From Nelumbo lutea (Eukaryota; Streptophyta; Magnoliopsida; Proteales; Nelumbonaceae), in contig JAKGHH010000004.1 of NCBI GenBank assembly GCA_022828595.1, positions 53,222,422 to 53,286,421 of the forward strand: 64,000 bases of DNA, read 5' to 3'. The notes beneath the pieces were generated by a model. It was not told the origin of the DNA. It searched no databases and saw nothing but the letters and a program-made list of their open reading frames with translations. Below, one piece after another: positions 10,601 to 21,481 of the stretch. A program made the translations under genes and the position numbers. The first letter of the stretch is position 1, and every line of letters begins with the position of its first letter.

Positions 10601-13600
10601 AAGTAGGGAAATATCTTGTTGAGGTGTACCAGGGCTGCCATTCTATGGTCTGTTTGGGAGGAGAGGAAAACAAGGATTTTCAATTAAAATTCAGAATCCT
10701 AGGAAGCAATCAAAGAAAATATCACCATAAGAGTAGTGCAGTGGGTCAAAACATATAAACCATAGTTGTAAAGGTGATGCCTAGGCAACAAGGTTCCCTT
10801 GGAGGTTCACCTTGCCTAATCGCCAAGCAGTTTTGTATGTTGTGTTATAAAATACTTTTATATTCTTAATTTTTTTTAGATTATAATTATAAAATAGACA
10901 TTATTGTGTGTTTATATACTAACTTCTTTTTACTATTTTTTTTATTTGTTAGGGTTTAAATAACACAAACATTGCTAACTGGTTTATTGAACCCTCAAAG
11001 AATTCAAAACCTTAACCAATAAGGAAGAACTTACAATTTTGTCTAATCAACACATTTTCTTCTTCCACATCCTCTTTTTTTTTCTTTCACCTTTTCTTTT
11101 CTTCTATTCCTATAACAAAAGTAGGGGTTCAGCCCCTATATTTTTGAATTTTCTTTTTCTTCTTCTTTTTCTTCCCATGAATATGTTGATTTTCTATACT
11201 TTAACACAAAGTTTATACTTATGAAAATTATGGATAATTATTAAGAAAATATGGTTATGGAACCTAGGGAACTACCCTAGGATATATTTTTTTTACTTAA
11301 AAAATCCATTGCTTAGGTGACTAGGCAACAAGGCACTCCCCTGTCGCCTAGCCTTGACTTGGCGCCTTGAAAACTATCATTTAAACCTTTTGAGCAGTTC
11401 TCCATGGATGACATTATTTGAGAATGGCATATAGTAGCTCATTCTCCCAAGGCTAGAACCAGCATTCAAAGGGAATGGAGACAACCAGCTAAAAGTCAAT
11501 TGAAATTAAACTTTGATGGATGTTCCTGGGGAAGGTATTGGAGGTGTAGCTAGAAATAATCAAGGTGCAGTGATGGCCTTGTATTCTGGTCCTATAGGCT
11601 TTGGAGACACCAAAAAGCTGAATTGATGGCTGTCCTACTCCTACAAGGTCTTTAGACTGAGCAAAAGGCTAGCATGAGAAACATAGTAATAGAAGGAAAA
11701 TCTAGAATTATGGTGGGCTGGTTAAAGGAAATAGTTGAGGAACAAGGCATTATAGAGAAAAAGCGTTCCTTTACCTTAGTTGGAGATACTTAATGATGGA
11801 GGAAGGTTAAGTGCAGACTGCAAAGTGGAGAAGACGTGAAGATTGAAGCTAAGCAGCTCCTGTTCAATAGTTGCAAGGTGAAAAGGATTAAAAGAAACCA
11901 GCACTGAAGATTAGGGAGATGAAAAGGGCGTGGTGGTTCTGGTTGAGGAAGAGGTTATTGAGTGGTTCAAGGCCTTTGTTGAGGAAGCAACTCAGGTTAG
12001 TTGGAAGCAGGATTGTAAGGGGTTATGACAGGAAGTATGTGGCAGAGAGAAGACAGAATGCTAAGGGTAGATTTCTGGTGCTTGTGGAATTTTTTGGAGA
12101 TGGAAAAAACAAATGGTCTGTATCCCAGAAGCAAAGGAAGCCAATTGGAAAGGAGTCTTGGGCATTCTGGAGGACTTCTCTGTCTTGCTGAAAAGATTGC
12201 AAAAGACTTGGAAAGTTACAGAGATGACACAGGAGAGAGGTAAAGCTCTGCTAGAAATGGAGCAGAGACATTCCGAAGAGCTTGGTGACAATTGGTCAGA
12301 CTGCAATTGATGGTAAAATAATCATTTATGCTTCAAAGAAAGAATGGGAAAAGAAATCAATAGTGACTGCTAATGTGCCACCAAGAGATTGGAGAGCAGT
12401 TGCTAAGGAGGTATTAAAGGGTGCTTAAGCTGAACCATACTATTATTCTAACCCCCTTTGAGGACTGTAAGGCCCTTTTGGAGCTGGTAGGGGTGAAGGT
12501 TGGGATCGATGTTGTCTGCTTGAAGTTGGATTCAGGTACAGTTACTATCTCCAGATGGTCTTCTGAGTCTAATTCCAAGAGCTTCAGTGTGGAGGACAGA
12601 GTTCTGGTTCGGCTGCTAGGCTTGCCCTTTTATTCATGGAGGACAGAATTGTTTTGTTCCATTGCCTCCCTTCGCAAGGCCCAATTGAATGGAGTTTTTG
12701 TGAGACTTGTGTTCAGCAGTTGTCTGTTAGAGTAGTGTTTGTCCTTAAGATGTCCCTAGAATGGTGGAGGAGTGAACACATGGCATTGATAAAAAAAAGG
12801 TGTGGACCATGTGGTCACATGGAGTTTTCTGCCCCATCTGGTTGGTGGCTGCCATTGAGGTCTCCCTGTGGCATGAATGAAGAAAGGTTGAAGAAGAATG
12901 CTTACGTGGACTTCAAGGAGTGGTTAGTTCAATTTGGTTTGAAAATTTCACGAATATGGAAAGTTTAGGGGAGGAGATATTAAAAGGGAAGAAAACTGAT
13001 ACTGAGCTAGAAAGATTAACATCAAGGGAACAAAGGCATGTGGCAGGTCATCTGTACAGGATAGCTTTGGGCAAACAAGTGGTGGGCAGGTTAGACTAGA
13101 AGGGAACACTAATAGTCTTACAAGGGGATGTCAACTGACTCAAAGCTCCTTTGACCAATCTGATCAGCAAGGCAAGGTATCAACTAATGCTAATTTAGTC
13201 CTGAGCCACGTAGGCATCAGCAGAGAAGGTGCTCTCTTAAACTCCTATATTAGTGGTGGTAGGGAAAGTAGTGGTGAGTGGGAAGCCCATTTGTTTGACA
13301 TTGAGCTAGGCCTTGGTGCAAAAAAGATGGACCCAGTTGAGTTATGTAATAGGGTGGACCAGGTTGAGTTTTGTAAAAAGGATTTAAGTGGGCTGGACCC
13401 ACTAAATTTAAAAGTACCTGGAATGTGTCCAAAGGAAATAAACAAAGGGGTATTGAATGGGCCAAGCCCATTATTAATTAAGAAGGACGAGGCGTGTGAC
13501 TTTTTAAGAGATCAAGTAGGTGGTATTAATGGGTCAATGGTAGATGCAATGTTGGGTCTATCGTCGTCCCCTTGTCGACTGTTGCCTTTAGTCGAGGGAC

Positions 13601-16600
13601 TAGGGGCAGGAAAGCTCCATTCGGTGGGTGCCAAAAGCAGCTAATAGGGAGCTATCATCACCCAAATGCTTCTCATCCATCTTTGTATTTTCGCAAATTG
13701 GGAGGGAGGGGGTCTTTTTGACCCCACAACCTTCAGGTGGCCTAAGAGAAGTGGGAGAGTATTTTTGGAGATGTGTTAAGGTCGCCTTAGTATTGATAGT
13801 ATGGGAGGAAAAAAATAACAGGATATCTGATGATAAAGAAACGGATGAGGCTACTGTTGGGATTGTTTGATGATTAGGACTATTTATTGAGTTAAAGCGT
13901 TGGATCTTTTTTTCACATTTCTCTTTTGTTGACATGTGGAGAAAATGGGAATTAGTTGCAAAATCTTCTTTGGTTAAGGATAAACCTGTTGTAACCTGGA
14001 AACACCCTAAAGAAGGTTTATAAAGCTAAACTTTGACGGCAGTAGCCTTGGTAATCCTAGGCGTTCTGGTATTGGAGGTGTATTCAGGAATGCAGAGGTT
14101 CAGATTGTTGCCTTATTCTCTGGTCCAATCGGGGAGCATCTCATCCCTCTTTGCGGAACTCTTTGTTGTATCTTTTGTTAGTTCATCTTGATTAATTTTA
14201 ATAAAATGCTTTATTATTTATCAAAAAAAAACTAGGCATTATAGACACACCTTGAGAGAGGTATTTATCCAAATAAAAAAAAAAAAAACTAGGCCTTTGT
14301 TTCAGCTTGACATAAAAAGTGCCTTCCTCCCTGGCGATCTGGTGGATGAGGTATATATGGAGCAACCACCTGGGTTTGTTGCTCAGGGGGAGGATGGTAA
14401 GGTGTGCAGACTGAAGAAGGCAATTTATGGGTTGAAGCAATCACCATGTGCTTGGTTCGGGAAGTTCAGCGAAGTGGTGAACGAGTTTTGGATTGAAGCA
14501 ATGTCAGGGTGATCACTCAGTGTTCAACTATGACTCAGAAGCTGGGAAGATCTTATTAGTGGTCTATGTGGATGATATTGTCATTACTGGCAGTGATAAA
14601 TTGGGGATTGGCAAACTAAAGGTATTTCTGCAATATCATTTTCAAACAAAAGACCTTGGAACATTAGAGTATTTCTTGGGAATAGAAGTTGCCAGGTCAA
14701 AACAACGTATAAATCTGTGCCAAAGGAAATATGTTCTTGATCTATTGGAAGAAACATGACTGTCAGGTGTAAAACCGGCTGAGACCCCTATGGAACCAAA
14801 TGTTATGTTGAGCAGTGAAACATGAGAAGTATTTGAAGATCCTGGAGGGTATAGACGACTAGTGGGAAAACTGAACTATCTGACTATTACGAGACCCGAC
14901 ATCTCCTTTGCAGTCAGTATGGTGAGCCAATTCGTGCAGAACCGTCGTATACCTCACTGGGATGCAATTCTTAGAATTGTAAGGTATCTGAAAGGAGCTC
15001 CAGTCCGTGGGCTATTGTATAAACCAGGAGGAAAACTTGAAATAGTTGGGTATACAGATGTAGACTGGGCAGGCTCAGTGAATGACAGAAGATCTACTAC
15101 AGGCTATTGCACATTTCTTGGAGGAAATCTTGTGACATGGAAGAGTAAAAAGCAGACGGTTGTGGCTAGAAGCAGTGCTGAAGCCGAGTATAGGGCCATG
15201 GCACACACTACCTGTGAAATTGGGTTTCACATGGATAAACCTATGATATTGTATTGTGAAAATCAAACTGCACTCCATATCTCATCCAATCCTGTCTTTC
15301 ATGAGAGAACAAAGCACATAGAGGTTGATTGCCACTTTGTGAGGGAGAAGGTTCTTGCTGGAGAGATAGATACAGAACATGTGGGCTCGAATGATCAGTG
15401 GGCAGATTTATTTACAAAAGCTCTAAGCTCAGGGAAGGTGAACTACCTATGTGACAATCTGGGATTATATGACATATATTCTCCAGCTTGAGAGGGAGTG
15501 TTAAAGTGAACCGAATAGGGGTAGTTTAGTCATCTTATGTGTGTTAAGTAGTTTGCTTATGTGGCAATTTTATTAGAGTACTCTGCCCTACACTTAAGTA
15601 TGGGCAATTTAGTCATTGTAAAGGTTATTAGAATCTAATTAAGATTAAGGGGGTCAACTGTATGGGAGGTCCATCAGATTTGGACAAACCCTTCTTTTCT
15701 TTCTTCTTCTTCTCTTCTTCTTCCTCTTCTTCTTTCTTCTCTTCCAGGTTCGAGTTACTGTAGCAGCATTCGAAACAACTATAATAACAATTTAATTTCA
15801 TATCAATTAGAAGCTAAAGAAGGTTATTAACTTTATATGATAAATTTGCAAGATGGAAAGTAAAATAAAAAACAAGGATGGAATTTCTGTTTTATTTAAT
15901 TAGAGAGGGAGAGAATATAAAGAAAAGAACCTCTTTATACTTCTATTTTTTCTTTCCTCTTTCTTTTTCTTTCTTTCTTTCTTTTTCTCTCCTCAAAACC
16001 CTTTGATCTTTTAAATTTGAATGGTAAAATATTAAAACAAAGTATAAATGATATATATAGCATATAATAAAAAGTATTAACACATACATTAATAAGATAC
16101 AACAATATAGCAATATAAATGATATTGTACAAGGCACCTGCATTGTCATTTTTGTCGCCTAGGTGGGCACTTAGTTGCCTAGTTGCTATAATTCAAGGCG
16201 TTTGGGCAAGGTGCCAAGCCAAGGGTGCCTAGTCGCCTAGGTGATGCCTTGACAGCTATTATACAATCCTATCCAACATGACCACATGAAACATATAAAA
16301 GTAGATTGTGACTTCATGAAAGAGAAAGTTGAAGCTCATGAGATGTTTTTACACTCTAGTAACCACAAATAATTAATTAGTCATGAGGGTGTTTTTGTAA
16401 TTTTCTTTTTTCCATTTGTATTAGGGAGATAAATGGGATGAGTGGGTAAAACTCTATTTTCAATTTCTTTTATTTTCTTCTCTTTTTCTTTCTGGTAATT
16501 ATCATTGTCACTGTCATCATTATTATCATCATCATTTTCCTCTAGCCTCAAATACTGATAAGGGATGGGTGGCTTTAAAGTGTCATTTACTGTAAACAAG

Positions 16601-17851
16601 GAGATATGCTACATCTGTTGCTTGTAGTTTGTTGGATTTGTTTTCTAAATGTAACTATAGTATGACTGGAATCACATAATTCGTTAACAATGTAATTATT
16701 GTATTGGAATCTTGTTAAGTGGCACATGCAAAGAAAATTAAGTAGGTGGTTTTCTCTGTATCTGCAGGTATGTTATACCATTTTGTAGTCGCTTTCTTAC
16801 TCAATGATGTGTGTTGGCAATTCTGAAATCTCAATTACCTTGTAATTTGCATTTACAGGAAAAGCTTGAAAGGAGGCGGCAAATGCCATACCACATGCAT
16901 ATAAATCTTGAGCTCCTAGAGGCTGTCCATTTGATAAGTGCCATGCTTTTGGAGGTCCCTAATATGGCTGCTAATACCCATGATGCCAAACGCAAGGTCA
17001 TAAGTAAGGCATTTCGTAGATTGCTTGAGGTGAGTGAGAGACAGACATTCACAGGCCCCCCTGAAAATGTCCGAGACCATGTCATGGCTGCTACCAGGGC
17101 CCTGGGCAAAGGAGACTTCCAAAAGGCATTTGATGTCATTAGATCCCTTGATGTCTGGAAGCTCCTGAGGAACTGTGAAAATGTTTTGGAGATGCTTATG
17201 TCCAAGATAAAGGAAGAGGCCTTGAGGACCTACCTATTCACTTACGCTTCATCCTATGATTCCCTGAGCTTAGATCAGCTTACAACAATCTTTGACCTCT
17301 CAGACCACCTTGTCCACAGCATTGTGAGTAAGATGATGATCATGGAGGAGCTTCATGCAAGCTGGGACCAGCCAACTCGGTGCATTGTTTTCCACAATGT
17401 TGAGCACACAGGACTGCAGAGCCTTGTATTCCAGTTGACAGAGAAGCTTTCTGTTCTTGCTGAGAGCAATGAGAGGGCTTTAGAAGCAAGGACAGGTGGA
17501 GGGCTGGATGGGTTGCCCCCAAGGCGTAGAGAGGGCCAGGATTATGCTGGGGCTGCAGCCAGTAAGTGGCAAGAGAACTTTTCTCAGGGAAGGCAAAGTA
17601 GTGGGCGCTTAGGCTACCGACTTGGAAGGAGACCATCTACTTCCACTCAGGCTTCTGGTGGAGTGTTTTTGAAGGATAGATCTGGTCAGTCACGAGGAAC
17701 AGGGGGCTATTCTGTTGGCTTCCAGAGCACACGATATCAAGATGCATATGGAGGGGTTGGTAGATCTTACCAGACAGGTGCTGCAGGAAGAGGATTGCAA
17801 ATGGACACATCAGCCCGCATGGTCAGTCTCAACAGGGTCGCTCGTGCATAG
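7647..17851 (+). CDS. EIF3C: eukaryotic translation initiation factor 3 subunit C (three coding exons)
   Basis: Exons are 7647-7670, 7776-9593 and 16859-17851, all joined in phase 0 with GT-AG borders, giving 944 codons (plant eIF3c proteins are about 900). The product is a core subunit of the cytosolic eIF3 complex, which binds the 40S ribosome and helps assemble the 43S pre-initiation complex. It starts MASRFWVQ, continues into an acidic tract [15 protein letters not shown], then the eIF3c N-terminal domain with long acidic insertions. The PCI/winged-helix region is in the last exon ([16 protein letters not shown] to [20 protein letters not shown]), and the tail is Gly/Arg-rich, ending [11 protein letters not shown] see no frameshift or stop in the exons. 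The second intron is unusually long because of nested transposons. The start was chosen because MASRFW matches plant orthologues and joins the next exon in frame. Confidence 0.95.
7776..9593 (+). CDS. EIF3C: eIF3c coding exon 2 (acidic N-terminus and eIF3c N-terminal domain)
   Basis: The exon runs from gttcacag|agtgat to gaacag|gtacat and holds 606 codons. It carries the acidic start, a Lys-rich coiled-coil-like stretch ([19 protein letters not shown]) and Glu/Asp runs. The conserved globular region follows ([75 protein letters not shown]) and it ends [10 protein letters not shown]. The open frame continues into the intron to a stop at 9771; those extra residues are intronic. Confidence 0.95.
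10380..11756 (+). mobile_element. older LINE, 3' part (RT tail and RNase H), interrupted
   Basis: Around 10620-10680 one frame reads [11 protein letters not shown], the C-terminal zf-RVT signature of plant LINEs. After the MITE at 10762-11377, about 11490-11665 encodes an RNase H piece in shifted frames ([11 protein letters not shown], then [20 protein letters not shown], then KAELMAVLL). Several frameshifts make it dead. A younger LINE inserted at 11757. The remaining 3' end with an A-rich tail is probably 14246-14288. Confidence 0.6.
10762..11377. mobile_element. 616-bp CCTAGGC-rich inverted-repeat element
   Basis: It starts atagttgtaaagg and ends ccttgaaaactat, with subterminal cctaggcaacaagg and related words at both ends. 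The flanks catataaacc (10752-10761) and catttaaacc (11378-11387) match at nine of ten bases. The AT-rich middle has no transposase. It sits inside the older LINE between its RT tail and RNase H. A partial relative lies at 16130-16262. Confidence 0.7.
11757..14233 (+). mobile_element. younger LINE, internally deleted, with poly-A and 12-bp target duplication
   Basis: The 12-mer aggcattataga stands at 11745-11756 and again at 14234-14245, directly after a 3' end of aataaaatgctttattatttatc and an A run. About 12420-12970 holds ORF1-like protein ([25 protein letters not shown]) like the DUF4283 region of plant retroelements. About 13750-13830 reads [13 protein letters not shown] (RT C-terminal tail), and 14020-14120 reads [10 protein letters not shown] and [11 protein letters not shown] (RNase H). 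Endonuclease and most of the RT are absent, so it cannot move itself. Confidence 0.75.
14296..15491 (+). pseudogene. Ty1/copia pol remnant: RT end and RNase H
   Basis: The region starts in the RT palm ([19 protein letters not shown]), continues through [10 protein letters not shown] and the catalytic YVDD at 14565-14576, then the RNase H domain ([54 protein letters not shown]). It ends GLYDIYSPA and a stop at 15491. A frameshift near 14500 and stops at 14757 and 14823 break it. A region between EIGFH and the CENQTALH block is shortened. Gag, protease, integrase and the front of RT are missing. Confidence 0.9.
15499..15789 (+). mobile_element. 3' LTR of the copia remnant
   Basis: A purine tract (agagggag, 15491-15498) directly follows the pol stop, and the LTR begins tgttaaagtg. 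A likely end is the ca at 15789 (actataataaca). A CT-rich microsatellite fills 15694-15745. There is no 5' LTR partner, so the end is a best guess. Confidence 0.6.
16130..16262. mobile_element. partial copy of the CCTAGGC-rich element
   Basis: The sequence repeats words of the 10762-11377 element (cgcctagg, caaggcg, gccaagcc) and ends ggtgatgccttgacagctat. The other terminus is not apparent. Confidence 0.45.
16859..17851 (+). CDS. EIF3C: eIF3c coding exon 3 (PCI domain and Gly/Arg-rich tail)
   Basis: The exon opens [20 protein letters not shown] after tttacag and encodes 330 residues. It carries the helical repeats and winged helix of the PCI domain ([38 protein letters not shown]). An Arg/Gly/Gln-rich, probably disordered tail ([20 protein letters not shown]) ends at the TAG at 17849-17851. 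Codons are intact. Confidence 0.95.
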   Translation, partial: EKLERRRQMPYHMHINLELLEAVHLISAMLLEVPNMAANTHDAKRKVISKAFRRLLEVSERQTFTGPPENVRDHVMAATRALGKGDFQKAFDVIRSLDVWKLLRNCENVLEMLMSKIKEEALRTYLFTYASSYDSLSLDQLTTIFDLSDHLVHSIVSKMMIMEELHASWDQPTRCIVFHNVEHTGLQSLVFQLTEKLSVLAESNERALEARTGGGLDGLPPRRREGQDYAGAAASKWQENFSQGRQSSGRLGYRLGRRPSTSTQASGGVFLKDRSGQSRGTGGYSVGFQSTRYQDAYGGVGRSYQTGAAGRGLQMDTSARMVSLNRVARA

Positions 17852-18265
17852 CGAGAAATAAAGAAGAGAAGAAAATGATCAAAAAATTAAGAAAAGTTGA
17901 ATGCAATTTTAGTTTCTAGCTTTTTGTTTCTGGAGAAGTACTTACGGGCATTTTACATATATAAAATAACTATGTGTATTAGATATGTAGTACTTTGTTT
18001 CCTTTCTTATCCTTCTGATAGTATCTTGCTAGTAGTGAACCAAGTGATGTCACCTTAGTGCCTACCTCATTCATGTTAGATTGTCTTTTTTTCCTTACAA
18101 ATGCCAAAGAAACTTATATTATCTACTTGAAAGATGTTACAGGAATTCCATTGAGGGGTATTTGATATAGTAGCTCTAGTGCTCTACTGCCTATTTAACA
18201 TGTTCTACCGCTATCAAAATACTTTTGAGTATTGAATTAATAAAAAAGAAACTTTTGAATAGCCA
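17852..18265 (+). other. probable eIF3c 3' UTR
   Basis: An aataaa sits immediately after the stop (17857-17862) and another at 18239-18244. The second would give a 3' UTR of about 400 bases, more usual for plants. The exact cleavage site cannot be read from sequence. Confidence 0.4.
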
Positions 18266-18724
18266 CTACAGTGTCTCTGTGCATCTTTTGTTACCAGTTG
18301 TATGTAATTCATGATATTCACAATAGATAAACATCAGAAAAAACAAGCTCTTTAACACTTCTCCCTGCTTTCTTGAAGACCCAAAATGACTGCCTCCCAT
18401 TCGGTATCCTATGGTTGTTTGATATTAGCCCTATGACCTGCTGCTGCAATTACGTTGAATCAGTACATATGAACTAGCAGCCGAATTCAGAGAGTATGTA
18501 TAAGCCATCAATATACAAGCAATATTGTTCCTCTATTGCTAGCATACCCTGCACCTTCATTTGGGACAAGTGAGGCGGACATAGATAATTGCCTACTGAT
18601 AACTCGGATGGGATCTGATGGGATATTCTCATGCATCTCGTATTGGTCTACGAGCAATGTCAACTCTCGCATGTATGCATTATTTTAATGTTTTGATAAA
18701 AACACGGGGAAAATGAATTGAGAT

Positions 18725-18865
18725 CTGCCAACAAAACACGTTCCAACCCTACACAGCACATCTTATCATGAGACTGGGACTCATCATAAAAGTGGGACCT
18801 GCTATGTATGAGATGTGCAATGTTAGATTATGTTGGTAGAGGGTTGGAACATGTTTGGTTGGCAG
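18725..18865. mobile_element. small foldback MITE
   Basis: The left end ctgccaacaaaacacgttcc pairs with the right end ggaacatgtttggttggcag, and the inner words acatctta and gagatgt are also roughly inverted. The 141-bp span has no ORF of note. Target duplication not established. Confidence 0.6.
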
Positions 18866-18922
18866 GTGATCCGGACTAGGGAAAATTAGTATACCATTGC
18901 TGAAGCCTGAATGTACACCATG

Positions 18923-19060
18923 TGTTGAGGCAAGGTGCCGACCAGCTGGTTGGTAAGGTTTCCTACAGGTCGGAGACTTGGGATTGAATCCCACCTGCAC
19001 CTTGGTTGGGGGATGGGCTACCTCCTGTTGTGTAGCCCTTCAAAAGATAATAAAAAAAAA
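18923..19060 (+). mobile_element. tRNA-derived SINE with perfect 14-bp target duplication
   Basis: The identical 14-mer gaatgtacaccatg flanks it (18909-18922 and 19061-19074). Inside are a pol III A-box-like ggttggtaaggtttcc (18948 onward) and a B-box-like gggattgaatccc (18980-18993), then a short body and an A-rich tail. At 138 bp it resembles plant tRNA-derived SINEs. The perfect duplication suggests a fairly recent insertion. Confidence 0.85.
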
Positions 19061-19157
19061 GAATGTACACCATGCCCACCTGTAATCCAGCCTAAACAGC
19101 CCTTGCAAATGTTAATGCCATGTTTCAGCAGCTCCATTGCACAGAATGCAAGATTGT

Positions 19158-19340
19158 TCATCTTCCTTCAGAAACTTTAATGTCTCTGGTGGGAACTGCA
19201 TCCCAGTATAGTTTCCATGCGAAGATCTGAAACCTGAAAGGAACTTCAAGATTCCAGATGTCTCGCCATGGTATTGTGTGCTGAGAAGTGGATGACAATT
19301 CTCCTAAGAAGCAAGTGTAAGCGGATTTCACTGAGAACAT
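19158..19340 (-). pseudogene. LINE reverse transcriptase C-terminal (zf-RVT) fragment
   Basis: The minus-strand frame reads FSVKSAYTCF, then WRDIWNLEVPFRFQIFAWKL and AVPTRD. This is the pattern of the zinc-binding region after the RT domain in plant non-LTR elements. Nothing upstream or downstream completes it. Confidence 0.7.
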
Positions 19341-20186
19341 AAATGAGTTTTAATGTATCAAAACGAGTTGATCATGATGCAAGTGAAGGGTAGGTTTCAC
19401 TTTCAGTTCTGCAATTGTGCCTGGAGAGAAATATTAGTGTAGAAGTTGTCCAGGATCCATCTAGGTGTGGCAGATCTCTGACTCTTGTGAAAGAGGGGGT
19501 ATGGTTAGTGACCTGGCTTCCATTTTGGATTTGCCATATGAAGCCATTTTAGAAACTTTGCTTTGCTAAGCATTTGTCTCCGGTTCTCCACCAAGCGAAA
19601 TGTAGACTTTGGGTTTTGATTGAAGATAGACCCTGACTTGGCTTTAAAAACTTGAACCCATAGTTTGTTTGGTTCATTCATGAATCTCTATAATGGCTTA
19701 GTAAATGGATGATTTCATTTTAATGCTTTCTATGATTGTAGAATCTTGTCTTTGAACAATCTCTCGTCCTTTTCTTCCTATGTAGACCACAATATTGCTG
19801 CCCTAGGGTATCTACATATTACATTGCCTCTCTTTCAGTCTTTCTTGATGGGGTGAAGAAATTTGATTGAAAAGATTCACCACTTCCATAAGAGTCCACT
19901 TGCATCCAAGAAGTGAAAATGAAAGCTGATGGTGCGTGATCTGATGCTCCCTGCTGGCACATAGCTTAGACGTCGGACTGAGTAGGTTGCCTAGTTGAGT
20001 TGCAAAGAAAGATGTCAATATTTGGGTTGCTTTACCTGGGGTTGGCACTCTGATGCTTAAGTCAATGAAGAGCTTTGAGAGTGCTAAAAAGTGAGACGAC
20101 TAGAAAGCTATGAGTGATAAATCACACGTACCTTTTTTGTGAATGGGGGTGCCTTTATATAGGCTAGTTGTTGTGAGGCTCACGAA
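19341..20186. other. no recognised feature
   Basis: Short ORFs only on both strands, none resembling a known family. Composition is ordinary for the region. Confidence 0.4.
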
Positions 20187-20432
20187 GTGCGTCTAAGATC
20201 TCTGGCCCATTTGGTTCGGAGGTGGTTTCACGGCCAAAGATCAACTCACATAAGCAGGTACTGTTTAGTCAGTCCGGAGGTGATTTCACATCCAAGATCT
20301 CCAGCTAGGGAGCCCGACGTGGTGGGCATCGATGACGATCACGTCGATTCAACCTCCATCAACCCTATAAACATGCCTAGTCAGTTCGCTCCACCCTCAA
20401 TGTACACATTTCCCGACGTCGCCTACGAGGGA
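20187..20432 (+). pseudogene. left half of an unidentified ORF split by a copia element
   Basis: The 82 codons end at ...FPDVAYEG exactly where the copia LTR begins at 20433. The frame resumes at 26990 (SSRRQVYLSNWDATTTDR) once the element and one target duplication are removed. The pattern of both parts resembles the gag-like or gypsy-type putative transposase proteins of plants, but I cannot name the family with confidence. An Asp-rich segment (VVGIDDDHVDS) is visible. Confidence 0.5.
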
Positions 20433-21481
20433 TGTTAGACAGTGTATGCCCCTAGCTCCAATAAGATTGATGTACATATCCATTTATTGTAAACGAATGA
20501 AAGTACATAATTGTTTCATGTTATAATTGGTTTGTTTCTATATAATTACCCTTAAACTGGACACTTATGAAACTCGTATTAGTTTAGAATGTTCTCAACC
20601 GTTGGATAGATTTGGGGAAGTTTATCCTGCCAAGGCTAACACTAATGTGCTGCCAAGAAGGTTGGGGCAACTTGTCCCAACTGCTAGGGTTGGACCCGAA
20701 GCACATATAGTGTGTATTTTTTGAAACACTGAACCCAGACCATTTTCCAGTTATTCCCTAGACCTTGGACACTGGTAGGCAAAACTGGAAAGTTACACAT
20801 AACCCCTAGACTCGATTATGATACTACACTTGGTGTTGGGTCAAGCTATCTTTGATATGCTAATCAGTGAGATCCTTCGGGGGTCAAAACCTGGGTATGT
20901 TGGGGCAATCTGAGAATTCACTCGAATGGGTGATCATAGTGATAGGATAAGCCCCTTTGTCGAACAAAGTGAATGATCGAGACTGCATTCTCTCTGATGG
21001 AAACCAAAACTACTGGCAGTTGATTTCAATCGAGTTTGAGATTTGTGTTGCAATCAATATATATATATATATATATATATATCAGTCTTAAGTTTTGATT
21101 TTTGCAAGAAAATATCAAAACCAATTCGTGCTCACCTCCCTTACTCGATCCAAGCTGTTAGATTGCAATTTTGCTGAAAACTGTGTTGTTGAACCGACTT
21201 CAATTCAAGCTGTGCCATATTCAGTGGAAGTTGGTTTTGGAACTCTCTTTGGAAATGAACTACCACTTTGGGAGCTAAATTCATGGAATCTGTATCAGGT
21301 ATTCTTCTCCCTTTCTTTTCATTCCAAATCTAGTCCATTTTCGGTGCAATGATCATTGAAAAGTGTAATTTTTCTAAAACTAGGAATACGATTCCTGGAA
21401 GGGTGAAAGAAAATTTTTGAAATTTCGCCCAACCATCTAGCATGACTCATCCATCCATATGATGGATTTCCCCTTCCTTCA
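20433..21481 (+). repeat. copia 5' LTR (copy B), internally deleted
   Basis: It aligns at both ends with copy A but is only 1049 bp. The segment between an AT microsatellite (21056-21081) and cagtctta is missing; in full copies about 750 bp lie there, including the promoter. It therefore probably cannot drive transcription. Confidence 0.85.

Larger units (their letters stand above)
9594..16858 (+). other. eIF3c intron 2, 7.3 kb, filled with nested transposons
   Basis: The donor is cag|gtacat at 9594 and the acceptor is tttacag ending at 16858. Protein homology runs straight from KTPEQ to [12 protein letters not shown], so nothing coding is missing. Plus-strand LINE fragments, a copia remnant and MITEs occupy most of 10380-16262. 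The rest (9600-10380, 15790-16130, 16263-16858) is AT-rich with no recognised feature except CT- and GA-rich microsatellites near 15950 and 16480. Confidence 0.9.

Noticed and set aside
18930..19000. A tRNA gene
   Set aside because: A- and B-box-like words are present, but the body does not fold as a tRNA and the unit has SINE features (A-rich tail, flanking duplication).
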